Notes: generated from the sequence alone by a model not told the origin. A stretch of 14,784 bases of DNA from Bacillota bacterium (GCA_023416855.1 JAEZGU010000324.1:1-14784); one strand, 5' to 3'. Positions 1 through 6,891 are shown, counted from the first letter of the stretch. Numbers and translations: made by a program.

Positions 1-1
1 A

Positions 2-2035
2 GCTGACCCTGAGGCCTATGATTCAAAATACACACAATGGAAAATGGAAGATTTGCCCATAATTCCAAAGTACATGAAAACAGATGTTATTAAGAAAACA
101 AGAAAGCAATTTAACACAGTTAAAGGACTTATTAATAGAAATGATGTAACAGAAATTGTAATTGCTACTGATGCCGGTAGAGAAGGAGAGCTTGTTGCAA
201 GATGGATATTAGAGAAATCCAACTCTAAAAAACCTATAAAAAGACTGTGGATTTCTTCTGTTACCGATAAAGCTATAAAAGATGGGTTCAATAATTTAAA
301 AGATGGTAAGCTCTATGAAAATTTATACGAATCTGCTGTTGCAAGGGCAGAGGCGGATTGGATTGTTGGTATAAACGCAACAAGAGCAATTACCTGTAAG
401 CACAATGCCCAGCTTTCTTTAGGAAGAGTTCAAACACCTACAGTGGCCATGATTGCTCAGTTAGAAGATGATATTAAAAATTTCGTACCAAGTACATTTT
501 ATGGTGCAGAGGCAGTTACAAGATATTTTAATTTTATATGGCATGACAGCTCTAATGAGACAAGGACATTTGATAGGGAAAAATTAATTAAAACAATAGA
601 TTCATTGAAAGGGCATAAGCTAATCATTTCAAATATATCAAGAAGTAATAAAAAAATTTATGCCCCAAGCTTGTATAGTCTGACCGATTTACAAAAAGAT
701 GCAAATAGTTTTTATGGTTTTTCTGCAAAGGAAACTTTGTCAATTATGCAAACTCTTTATGAAAGACATAAGGTTTTAACATACCCAAGAACTGATTCTA
801 ATTATATAAGCAAAGACATAGTCGAAACATTAAAAGATAGGGTAAAGGCAGTAAGTGTAGGACCTTATGCAAAAATAGGTTTTAGAATAAGTTCTAACCC
901 TATTCATGAAAACAAAAGCTTTGTAGATGATAAGAAAGTTTCTGATCATCACGCTATTATCCCAACTGAGCAAACAGTGTTCTTAAATAACTTAACTGAC
1001 AAGGAAAGAAAAATTTTTGATTTAGTAGTAAAAAGATTCTTAGCTGTTCTTTCTAAACCTTTTGAATATGAAAAAATAGTTATAGAAGGTAAAATTAATA
1101 ATGAAATGTTTGCATCTAAAGGTAAAATTACTTTATCTTTAGGATGGAAAGAAATATATGAATATGAAGATGAAGAAGCATTAAATGATTTTCCTGTTGC
1201 TTCATTAGACAACCTAAAGGTGGGTAGCGCTTTAGACGTATCATCAATCAATATGACAAAAGGAGAAACATCACCACCTCCAAGGTTTACTGAAGGTACA
1301 TTGCTTAAAGCAATGGAAAACCCTGTTAAGTTTATGAAAAATGCTAACAAAGATTTGAAAAAAACTATTGGCGAAACAGGTGGATTAGGTACTGTTGCTA
1401 CAAGAGCGGATATAATCGATAAATTATTTAATACTTTTTTAATCGAAAAAAGAGATAAATATATTTATACTACATCAAAAGGAAGACAACTTCTTGACTT
1501 AGCTCCTAAAGATTTGAAATCTCCTGAACTTACTGCTGAGTGGGAGCAAAAACTCACTGCAATATCAAAGGGTGATTTAAATAAAATTAACTTTATAAAT
1601 GAAATGAAGGACTATACCAAATCCATAATTAAAGAAATAAAGTCAAATGATGAAACCTTTGTACACGACAATGAAACACGAGAAAAATGTCCTGATTGCG
1701 GTAATTATTTGCTTAAGGTTAACGGAAAACATGGTATTATGCTCACTTGTCAAAACAGAGAATGTGGTTATAGAAGAAAAATTGCTCAGGTCACTAATGC
1801 AAGATGTCCTAACTGTCATAAAAAGTTAGAGCTTCGTGGAGAAGGAGAAGGTAAAATCTTCGTATGTAAGTGTGGCTATAAAGAAAAGCTTTCATCATTC
1901 AATAAAAGAAAAGAAAATGAAACAAAAGCTATTTCTAACAGGGAAGCCTCAAAATTTCTTGCTAAACATAACAAGGAAGATGAAAATATAAATACAGCTT
2001 TAGCAGATGCTTTGGCTAAATTAAAACTAAAATAA
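2..2035 (+). CDS. topB: DNA topoisomerase III, 5' end cut off by the window
   Basis: Type IA topoisomerase that cuts and passes single DNA strands, used to unlink replication and recombination intermediates in the cytoplasm. The frame is open from base 2, before the first ATG at 44, and the upstream codons read ADPEAYDSKY, which matches the family just before the LEDLP-like segment. The true start is therefore off the left edge and about 45-50 residues are missing. Visible parts in order are the TOPRIM acidic motif TDAGREGE (GAT at 170), the SLGRVQTP segment, the active-site tyrosine in TYPRTDS (Tyr codon 782-784), the HHAIIPT motif, and the GTVATRADII segment. Two C-terminal Cys4 zinc ribbons begin at CPDC (1688) and CPNC (1805). 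The visible 677 residues fit the usual length of about 720. It converges on lexA across a hairpin at 2045-2074. Identity is firm. Confidence 0.96.
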   Translation, partial: ADPEAYDSKYTQWKMEDLPIIPKYMKTDVIKKTRKQFNTVKGLINRNDVTEIVIATDAGREGELVARWILEKSNSKKPIKRLWISSVTDKAIKDGFNNLKDGKLYENLYESAVARAEADWIVGINATRAITCKHNAQLSLGRVQTPTVAMIAQLEDDIKNFVPSTFYGAEAVTRYFNFIWHDSSNETRTFDREKLIKTIDSLKGHKLIISNISRSNKKIYAPSLYSLTDLQKDANSFYGFSAKETLSIMQTLYERHKVLTYPRTDSNYISKDIVETLKDRVKAVSVGPYAKIGFRISSNPIHENKSFVDDKKVSDHHAIIPTEQTVFLNNLTDKERKIFDLVVKRFLAVLSKPFEYEKIVIEGKINNEMFASKGKITLSLGWKEIYEYEDEEALNDFPVASLDNLKVGSALDVSSINMTKGETSPPPRFTEGTLLKAMENPVKFMKNANKDLKKTIGETGGLGTVATRADIIDKLFNTFLIEKRDKYIYTTSKGRQLLDLAPKDLKSPELTAEWEQKLTAISKGDLNKINFINEMKDYTKSIIKEIKSNDETFVHDNETREKCPDCGNYLLKVNGKHGIMLTCQNRECGYRRKIAQVTNARCPNCHKKLELRGEGEGKIFVCKCGYKEKLSSFNKRKENETKAISNREASKFLAKHNKEDENINTALADALAKLKLK

Positions 2036-2044
2036 GCAATAGAA

Positions 2045-2074
2045 ATGTCACATGCCTTTATTGGCATGTGACAT
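2045..2074. terminator. Shared hairpin between convergent topB and lexA
   Basis: A perfect 12-bp inverted repeat (ATGTCACATGCC and its complement) surrounds a 6-nt TTTATT loop. It lies 10 bases after the topB stop and 17 bases after the lexA stop on the other strand. The trailing T-runs are short on both strands, so it is called a bidirectional terminator from position and stem quality rather than from a classic U-tract. Confidence 0.7.
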
Positions 2075-2090
2075 CTTAATAATCACCAAA

Positions 2091-2714
2091 TTAATATTTT
2101 CTAACAACTGCTTTTACAACACCTAATATGTAAGGATTTTTAACTAATATTGGATCTAATAAACTGTTTTCAGGTTGAAGACGTATATGATCCTTTTCTT
2201 TATAAAAAGTTTTTACTGTAGCTTCATCATCAATTAAAGCAACAACATAATCTCCATTTTTTGCAGTATTTTGAGAGTTAACAATTACATAATCACCATC
2301 TAATATTCCGGCCTCAATCATACTATCGCCTTTTACTTTTAATACATATGATTCCTTATTGCCTACAAAATCTATTGAAATAGGTAATGTGTCATCAATA
2401 TTTTCAACTGCTAAAATTGGTTCACCAGCTGTTACAGTACCGATAATAGGAACATTTATAATTTCTTTTCTTGGCATATTGCTGCATATATCATCAACAT
2501 CAATTAATTCAAGAGCTCTTCTTTTATTATTTCCTTTTTTTATGTATCCTTTTTCTTCTAATGTATTAATATGAGCATGTACAGAAGAAGTAGAGCTTAA
2601 TCCTACAGCTTGGCAGATTTCACGGATTGATGGAGGATAACCTCTTAATGTCAATTCATCTTTTATGTACTTTAGTATTTTAATTTGCTTATCACTTAAG
2701 CCATCATATTTCAT
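2091..2714 (-). CDS. lexA: LexA, SOS transcriptional repressor
   Basis: Dimeric repressor of the SOS regulon. RecA on single-stranded DNA triggers its self-cleavage, which releases DNA-repair and division-control genes. The 207-residue product has the family length. Residues 1-70 form the winged helix-turn-helix, including PPSIREICQAVGLSS and SVHAHINTLEEKGYI. Cleavage should fall between Ala96 and Gly97 in TVTAGEP. The catalytic pair is Ser131 (GDSMIEAG) and Lys168 (ATVKTFY). The ATG is preceded by an AAAGGGGTGG ribosome binding site. The promoter at 2740-2768 overlaps a LexA-like operator, so autorepression is expected. The gene is divergent from the yneA-like gene and convergent with topB. 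All residues needed for activity and autocleavage are present, and there is no sign of decay. Confidence 0.98.
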   Translation of the reverse strand: MKYDGLSDKQIKILKYIKDELTLRGYPPSIREICQAVGLSSTSSVHAHINTLEEKGYIKKGNNKRRALELIDVDDICSNMPRKEIINVPIIGTVTAGEPILAVENIDDTLPISIDFVGNKESYVLKVKGDSMIEAGILDGDYVIVNSQNTAKNGDYVVALIDDEATVKTFYKEKDHIRLQPENSLLDPILVKNPYILGVVKAVVRKY

Positions 2715-2739
2715 TGGTCCACCCCTTTTGTTTTTCTAC

Positions 2740-2768
2740 ATTTTAACATACTTACACAAATAAATCAA
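2740..2768 (-). promoter_or_regulatory. lexA promoter, sigma-A type
   Basis: On the minus strand a TTGATT -35 (2768-2763) and a TAAAAT -10 (2745-2740) are separated by exactly 17 bp, about 25 bases upstream of the lexA ATG. The -35 overlaps the inverted repeat at 2766-2779, as expected for an autorepressed promoter. Confidence 0.75.
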
Positions 2769-2779
2769 ACATTTGTTTG
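2766..2779. promoter_or_regulatory. LexA operator over the lexA -35 box
   Basis: CAAAC-ATTT-GTTTG is a perfect inverted repeat (6-bp arms if the flanking T and A are counted). It differs from the Bacillus/Clostridium LexA box CGAAC-N4-GTTYG only at the second base. It covers the lexA -35 element, so bound LexA should block its own transcription. Confidence 0.65.
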
Positions 2780-2798
2780 AATTTTTTGCAAAAACTTG

Positions 2799-2827
2799 TT
2801 GACATCGAACTAATGTTCTGCTAAAAT
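2799..2827 (+). promoter_or_regulatory. Promoter of the YneA-like gene
   Basis: A consensus TTGACA -35 (2799-2804) is followed after 17 bp by TAAAAT (2822-2827). The start codon lies 30 bases downstream. A LexA box fills the spacer, which predicts strong expression that is shut off until SOS induction. Confidence 0.82.
2806..2819. promoter_or_regulatory. LexA operator in the yneA-like promoter spacer
   Basis: CGAAC-TAAT-GTTCT matches the Gram-positive LexA box CGAAC-N4-GTTYG at nine of ten arm positions. It lies wholly between the -35 and -10 of the rightward promoter, a position that would exclude RNA polymerase. Confidence 0.85.
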
Positions 2828-2833
2828 AAAAAT

Positions 2834-2847
2834 AGAAAATTTGTTCG
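2834..2847. promoter_or_regulatory. Possible third LexA half-operator near the yneA-like start
   Basis: AGAAA-ATTT-GTTCG has one exact half-site (GTTCG) and one weak arm, with correct 4-base spacing. It lies downstream of the -10 box and abuts the GAGGTGG ribosome binding site. It could add roadblock repression, but the weak arm makes this a low-confidence call. Confidence 0.35.
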
Positions 2848-2856
2848 AGGTGGACT

Positions 2857-3159
2857 ATGATTATATTAAATAAATACAGAATATCTAACATTAACCGTTT
2901 TAAGAGATTTGTATTCGCATCAGTATTATTTGTTAGTATTATAATTTTTGCATCAACATTGACTATAAACGCATACTCCAAAGACATACCTCAATTTAAA
3001 TACATAAATGTTCAAGAAGGGGACACGCTTTGGTCCTTAGCATCTAATTATATGAATGATATAGAAATAAGAGAAGCGATTTACGAAATATCAAAGTTAA
3101 ATAATATTCACAATGCTTCAATTTATCCTGGCGACATAATTGCAATACCAATAAAGTAG
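2857..3159 (+). CDS. YneA-like LysM membrane protein, probable SOS cell-division inhibitor
   Basis: Small 100-residue protein with a basic N-terminus, one hydrophobic segment at about residues 17-37, and a LysM domain at about 48-98 (VQEGDTLWSLASNY through IYPGDIIAIPI). This architecture, the length and the position divergent from lexA match YneA of Bacillus subtilis, which delays septation during SOS. The membrane segment would place the LysM domain outside, on peptidoglycan. The start ATG follows GAGGTGG after a short 3-base gap. A strong promoter with a LexA box in its spacer indicates LexA repression. A hairpin at 3171-3194 ends the unit. Membership in the YneA group is inferred from architecture and synteny. 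An unrelated LysM anchor protein is possible, though LexA control would remain. Confidence 0.87.
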   Translation: MIILNKYRISNINRFKRFVFASVLFVSIIIFASTLTINAYSKDIPQFKYINVQEGDTLWSLASNYMNDIEIREAIYEISKLNNIHNASIYPGDIIAIPIK

Positions 3160-3170
3160 ACATATAAAAT

Positions 3171-3194
3171 AAGATGCATTGAAAAATGCATCTT
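3171..3194. terminator. Terminator shared by the YneA-like gene and the recombinase
   Basis: A perfect 10-bp stem (AAGATGCATT and its complement) has a GAAA tetraloop. A TT-CTATTCTT run follows on the plus strand and an ATTTTATA run on the minus strand. It lies in the 37-bp gap between two convergent stops and probably works both ways. Confidence 0.75.
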
Positions 3195-3196
3195 TT

Positions 3197-4159
3197 CTAT
3201 TCTTGGTTTAATGGGTTTTGTTTAACGGCATCACGCAGCTGCTCTTTGTCTATATGAGTATATATCTGGGTAGTTGAAACACTTTCATGTCCCAAAATTT
3301 CTTGTAAAGCACGTATATCTACATGACCATATTGATACATCAATGTTGCTGCTGTATGACGAAGCTTATGTGGAGAATAATTCTTTCCGGATAAACCTGA
3401 CTCTTTAATATATTTATCAACCATATGCTGAACACCTTTTTGAGTAAAACGAGTTTTACGATTGCTGATAAATAAAGCATTTTCATGACCGGGCTTAGCG
3501 TCAGGTCTAACTTCCAAATATTCTTCAATTGCCTTTACACAAACATCATTTAGATATATAGTTCTTTCTTTATTTCCTTTACCCACAACTGTTAAGGTAT
3601 CACCTTTGATTTTATCAATATTTATACCAATTAGCTCAGACAAACGAAGTCCGCAATTTAGAAATAGTGTTATAATTGCATAATCACGTTTTTCATTAGT
3701 GCCGGTTATTGATGTTAATAAATTTTTTGACTCGTTTAAAGTTAATGCAACAGGTAGACGGCTATTTTTCTTAGGTGTTTCTAAATCTAAAGCCGGATTT
3801 TCAGGAATTAGCTTAACAATCGAGTATAAATATTTAAAAAAAGAGCGTAAACAAGCGATTTTACGTGCTTTTGTTCTATTTGAATTATTTCTTTCTCTAT
3901 CTATATATGCAATAAAGGAATGTAGATCCATAATTTTTACTTTTTTTAAGTGTTCAAGAGAAATAAGATTAATATCAATATTTTCAAAATCTTTAACATT
4001 AGGGGATAGCTTAAATCTCATAACCAAAAATCTATAAAAGGTTCTAAGGTCTAAATAATATTCACTTACAGTTTTTTCAGATCTGCCTTTGATAGATAAT
4101 GAATATTCCAAATAATCACTAAGCGGAGCAGGGCAGATGTCATTGTAATTTACAGACAT
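3197..4159 (-). CDS. Tyrosine site-specific recombinase, XerC/XerD type
   Basis: Integrase-family strand-exchange enzyme that forms a covalent 3'-phosphotyrosine. The longest frame opens at a TTG (4189), but an AAGGAG site lies 7 bases before the ATG at 4159, so the 320-residue form is preferred. The N-terminal SAM-like core-binding domain covers about residues 10-110 and the catalytic domain about 135-310. All catalytic residues are present: Arg172 (CGLRLSE), Lys194 (VGKGNKER), His264 and Arg267 (PHKLRHTAA), His291 (LGHESV) and Tyr300 (IYTHID). Size and motifs fit chromosomal XerC/D rather than a phage integrase, and no phage genes are nearby. It has its own promoter (4206-4234). A dif-like palindrome lies upstream at 4860-4887. 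Which Xer class it belongs to cannot be settled here. Confidence 0.94.
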   Translation of the reverse strand: MSVNYNDICPAPLSDYLEYSLSIKGRSEKTVSEYYLDLRTFYRFLVMRFKLSPNVKDFENIDINLISLEHLKKVKIMDLHSFIAYIDRERNNSNRTKARKIACLRSFFKYLYSIVKLIPENPALDLETPKKNSRLPVALTLNESKNLLTSITGTNEKRDYAIITLFLNCGLRLSELIGINIDKIKGDTLTVVGKGNKERTIYLNDVCVKAIEEYLEVRPDAKPGHENALFISNRKTRFTQKGVQHMVDKYIKESGLSGKNYSPHKLRHTAATLMYQYGHVDIRALQEILGHESVSTTQIYTHIDKEQLRDAVKQNPLNQE

Positions 4160-4180
4160 AATTTTCTCCTTATAATAAAA

Positions 4181-4192
4181 ATGTCGCAAAAT
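4181..4192 (+). repeat. Single copy of the ATGTCGCAAAAT arm in the recombinase leader
   Basis: These 12 bases repeat the arm sequence of the palindrome at 4860-4887: identical to the complement of its right arm, and 11 of 12 with its left arm. This copy stands alone, about 10 bases downstream of the predicted recombinase transcription start. It could be a half-site for the recombinase or a regulator. Confidence 0.6.
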
Positions 4193-4205
4193 CTTTGTTA
4201 ACTAA

Positions 4206-4234
4206 ATTATATATATATTTACAAAAAAAGACAA
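4206..4234 (-). promoter_or_regulatory. Promoter of the tyrosine recombinase gene
   Basis: On the minus strand TTGTCT (4234-4229) and TATAAT (4211-4206) are separated by exactly 17 bp. The expected transcript starts near 4199, giving a leader of about 40 bases before the ATG at 4159. The -10 lies in a TA-repeat, so some chance matching is possible. Confidence 0.65.
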
Positions 4235-4860
4235 GCTTTAATTATATAATTTAAAAAGCACCTTATACCACATGCAGTCGTATAAATAAATTAATATTAT
4301 TTGTATATTTATTTGTAGATAACCAATTTACGGTCTTATAGAATTACAATTATATTATTAATATGAATTTAATAGTAAGAATTATAATAAAAGGTCTTAA
4401 TTATAGTTTTATAATTTCAAATATACAAAAATAATAATTTTAAAAATCATTTGGACTAAAAAAAGCACAAAAGCAATTTTTGTAATATTTTACATGGTGT
4501 ATTAGGTCAAGAAGTAAAATAACTTTCGTTAAAACGCATTTAAATGGCTCGTTATTTTTTAGAATATTATCAGTATATAGGAAAGAAGAGAATTTCAATA
4601 GCTATAGGGTTTATACAAATCAAATGCAAATAAATACAGAAATAAAATCCCATATATTAATAAAATATAATTTTTCTAAATATAATATAATTTTATATTT
4701 AGAAAAATTATATTATATAAAATTGTTGCAGTTGATAAATTATTTAAACCATAATACCAAATATAAAATATCATTTCTATAATCATTAAAAGCCTTAAGA
4801 TAGTTGAATTCAACAGCAAGAGTTTAAACAGAGCCTATGCCCCTTCTTTAATATATACTT
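4235..4860. other. AT-rich non-coding interval upstream of the recombinase
   Basis: About 630 bases without a convincing gene. Stops are dense in all frames, and no ribosome binding site is followed by a coding run of length. It contains a 22-bp-stem inverted repeat (4664-4714), scattered short repeats such as GGTCTTA, and one unsupported 29-codon frame (4544-4633). It may be decayed sequence, a regulatory RNA region or a recombination zone; the sequence does not decide. Confidence 0.5.
4664..4714. repeat. Long AT-rich inverted repeat, 22-bp arms
   Basis: Arms at 4664-4685 and 4693-4714 are perfectly complementary over 22 bp, with a 7-base TATAATT loop. The left arm contains TTTTTCTAAATATAA. 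The stem is almost pure AT, with one GC pair. It is far longer than a usual terminator stem and is not beside a gene end. A small MITE-type remnant, a cruciform or a structured transcript are all possible. Confidence 0.7.
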
Positions 4861-4887
4861 TGTCGCAAAATAAGTATTTTGCGACAT
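4860..4887. repeat. dif-like palindrome, 11-6-11 layout
   Basis: The left arm TTGTCGCAAAA and right arm TTTTGCGACAT flank a TAAGTA centre. The arms are inverted copies matching at 10 of 11 positions, and counted strictly there are 12-bp perfect arms around a 2-base centre (4861-4886). The 28-bp, 11-6-11 layout is that of Xer core sites, but the sequence does not match the Firmicute dif consensus. It is not followed by a T-run, so it is a poor terminator. A palindromic repressor operator is the main alternative. Confidence 0.6.
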
Positions 4888-4903
4888 AAAATATTTGAAA
4901 TAC

Positions 4904-4928
4904 AGTAGGGATTTATCTTCTCCCCACT
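4904..4928. terminator. Weak hairpin downstream of the HIT gene
   Basis: On the minus strand AGTGGGG pairs with CCCTACT (one G-U pair) around an 11-base loop, about 55 bases past the HIT stop. No good T-run follows in that direction. On the plus strand a run of ATTTTTTATT follows, but the stem has an A-C mismatch. It may terminate the HIT transcript, and the assignment is weak. Confidence 0.35.
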
Positions 4929-4983
4929 ATTTTTTATTATTAAACTAAATTATAATTTTTATATGCTACAATCTATTTTTAAC

Positions 4984-5427
4984 TTAATATGATTTTGATA
5001 TTTCAGTACGAATGTTTTCATTAAGCTTTTTTACATCTTCTAATGTACCTCTTGGTGCATCCGGCCAATCATCTACTGATGGACCCCAATATTCTCTTGG
5101 TGCATCCTTATATCTTGCTACAACATGAACATGAAAATGATCTAATCCTTCACCTATAACAAAAGCATATACATGTGCTGCATCTAAAACATCCATTAAC
5201 GCTTTACTCAACACTTTTAACATCTTGCCTATAGCTGCCATTTCTTCTTCGGTGGCATCATACATTCCACGAAAATGACGTATACTTTCCACCATATAAT
5301 ATCCCAAATAATTATCTGATTTATCTAAACGTCGAACCAAGTGACTTACCGATACCAATGAATCTTGAAAAACAATATCTGTTCCATTATTGTGTTTTTC
5401 GCATATAAAACACTTTTCGTTTTCCAC
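4984..5427 (-). CDS. HIT-family nucleotide-binding protein
   Basis: Histidine-triad protein. Members hydrolyse nucleoside phosphoramidates, dinucleoside polyphosphates or related nucleotides; the substrate here is unknown. The triad is DHFHVHVVAR, with His97, His99 and His101 in the 147-residue form. An N-terminal CFIC pair (Cys6, Cys9) could bind zinc together with histidines, as in several bacterial HIT proteins. The longest frame starts at a TTG (5454) without a ribosome binding site. GGGAGG directly abuts an ATG at 5436, leaving no spacing, while the GTG at 5427 sits 9 bases after it, so GTG is preferred; ATG 5436 would add three residues. It lies downstream of the MFS gene on the same strand with a gap of about 110 bases. 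Family identity is firm, role unknown. Confidence 0.92.
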   Translation of the reverse strand: MENEKCFICEKHNNGTDIVFQDSLVSVSHLVRRLDKSDNYLGYYMVESIRHFRGMYDATEEEMAAIGKMLKVLSKALMDVLDAAHVYAFVIGEGLDHFHVHVVARYKDAPREYWGPSVDDWPDAPRGTLEDVKKLNENIRTEISKSY

Positions 5428-5539
5428 TTTAAACATCCTCCCTTTGACAATCAATATATAATTAATTTTAATTATTTAGTATTATATAGCAATTATAACA
5501 AATATACTACTATTTTTTTCCATTTTCTTGTATTATTTT

Positions 5540-6742
5540 TTATGCACATATTTTTTCATGCTTTTTAAGCTTTACTATTAAAAATATTATTGCAGGAATA
5601 TAAATTAAAGCAATTACTCCAAAGGTTAATGTTAAACCTATATATTCTGCTATAAATCCAAACATTGGAAATATCCCTATCATAAATATACTAAACCACA
5701 AGCTTTCAAATGACAAAATAGTTGCTCTTGATTCAGATGGTATTCGCCCATTAATGTAATCACTTAATATAGTAAAGGCCAATCCTCCACTTAAATTTGT
5801 TAACAGATAGAAAGCAATAGACAATTCAGCAACAAAAGCTAATCCGGTTAAAGCAACTATACTAATAGTTGATAAACCTATTAATATTCCTCTTATTTCA
5901 AAGCGGTTTTCAATTTTGTAAGCATACTTAGAGCTAAATGCTTCTAAAATACTTCCTACAAAACAAATAATGGCGATTACTGTCTTTGTATATCCCAAAT
6001 CTGAAAAAAACTTTTGACTGTAGAAAAATACTGTTGTTTGTAAGCTTCCCAAAAGAGCTGAAAACATAATGATATATAAAATAATTTTTCTACATTTCAA
6101 AACATCAATGCTCATCTTTAGTTGATTGATAAAAATATTTTCTTTTTGTTGCTTAATATTGTTAATATTAGGTTTCCTATTTGAAGTTGGTTCCACAAAC
6201 TTTAACGATACCAATAATGCTATTGTTTGTATTATGGCTCCAAATACGTAAGCATACAGAAAATTAACATCTGCTAATATTCCTCCCAGTAAAATTGCTA
6301 TACCTTGAGAAATTGACATAATAAACGCTGTTTGACCCCATATTTTTTTATATTTTTCCTCTTCTCCTAATTCCTTTAGACTATCGTAAATCAACGCTTC
6401 CGCAGCTCCTGAGTTTAGATTCAATGCTGCACTGTTTAAAATGAAAGAAATAGAAAATTCAAGAAAAGTATTAGCTGTAATCAGTAGGATACAGGAAATT
6501 AAATTCAGCACCCTACCTACTACTACGCTAAATTTCCGTCCGTATAAATCCGCAATTGCTCCGGAAGGAATTTCTAAAATCAACCCTGTAATATGGAAGA
6601 TTGATTCAAGTATACCTATTTCTATTAATGACATTCCCTTAAACGCCAAATAAAGTACCCATATTGCAGAAGTTATGTTCAACTGCAAGAAAAAATTATA
6701 TATATAACCTATTTTAATGTTTTGTTTTAATTTAATACTCAT
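5540..6742 (-). CDS. MFS transporter, probable efflux-type
   Basis: Integral membrane secondary transporter of 400 residues with about 12 hydrophobic segments, the normal MFS length. The family's motif A is clear in the loop between helices 2 and 3: GAIADLYGRK at residues 61-70. The central loop, near residues 185-205, is rich in Asn, Lys and Gln and separates the two six-helix halves. The ATG follows CGGAGGAACA with good spacing. The substrate cannot be read from the sequence; homologues of this look are often filed as drug or metabolite exporters. Its upstream neighbour on the same strand is a possible 45-codon gene (6892-7029), separated by a terminator, so a functional link is only a guess. 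No clean promoter was found. Confidence 0.93.
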   Translation of the reverse strand: MSIKLKQNIKIGYIYNFFLQLNITSAIWVLYLAFKGMSLIEIGILESIFHITGLILEIPSGAIADLYGRKFSVVVGRVLNLISCILLITANTFLEFSISFILNSAALNLNSGAAEALIYDSLKELGEEEKYKKIWGQTAFIMSISQGIAILLGGILADVNFLYAYVFGAIIQTIALLVSLKFVEPTSNRKPNINNIKQQKENIFINQLKMSIDVLKCRKIILYIIMFSALLGSLQTTVFFYSQKFFSDLGYTKTVIAIICFVGSILEAFSSKYAYKIENRFEIRGILIGLSTISIVALTGLAFVAELSIAFYLLTNLSGGLAFTILSDYINGRIPSESRATILSFESLWFSIFMIGIFPMFGFIAEYIGLTLTFGVIALIYIPAIIFLIVKLKKHEKICA

Positions 6743-6837
6743 TGTTCCTCCGATAATTTATGTTAATATTCAAAAAACAAAATAAGCTCTCTAAACGAAA
6801 GCCATGTGGGAATATGAGTATCCTAATAAATAAAAAA

Positions 6838-6856
6838 ACTCAAGCTAAACCCGAGT
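6838..6856 (-). terminator. Rho-independent terminator of the small gene
   Basis: On the minus strand ACTCGGG and CTTGAGT form a 7-bp stem (two G-U pairs) around TTTAG, followed directly by TTTTTTATTTATT. This is a textbook layout, and no other gene lies close upstream on this strand, so it points to a short transcript starting near 7049. Confidence 0.75.
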
Positions 6857-6891
6857 CAGAATTCATGTTTTACTTGAATTATAACGTGGAT

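Noticed and set aside
949..1350. 133-codon minus-strand frame inside topB
   Set aside because: Shadow of the topB reading frame, with no ribosome binding site and no recognisable domain.
2736..2987. 83-codon minus-strand frame across the lexA/yneA-like promoter region
   Set aside because: It covers both promoters and the LexA operators, is antisense to the yneA-like gene and has no ribosome binding site.
4176..4207. Canonical Firmicute dif site near GTTAACT upstream of the recombinase
   Set aside because: Only a few bases of the XerD-arm consensus match, and no opposite arm is present at 11-6-11 spacing.
4544..4633. 29-codon plus-strand frame beginning MARYFLEYY
   Set aside because: It looks slightly protein-like, but there is no ribosome binding site and no promoter, and a stop codon immediately precedes the ATG. 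It is too short to support.
4181..4886. Insertion sequence or MITE bounded by the TGTCGCAAAAT inverted repeats
   Set aside because: No transposase frame inside and no target-site duplication visible next to the repeats. The left repeat lies between the recombinase promoter and its start codon, which argues for a regulatory or recombination site instead.
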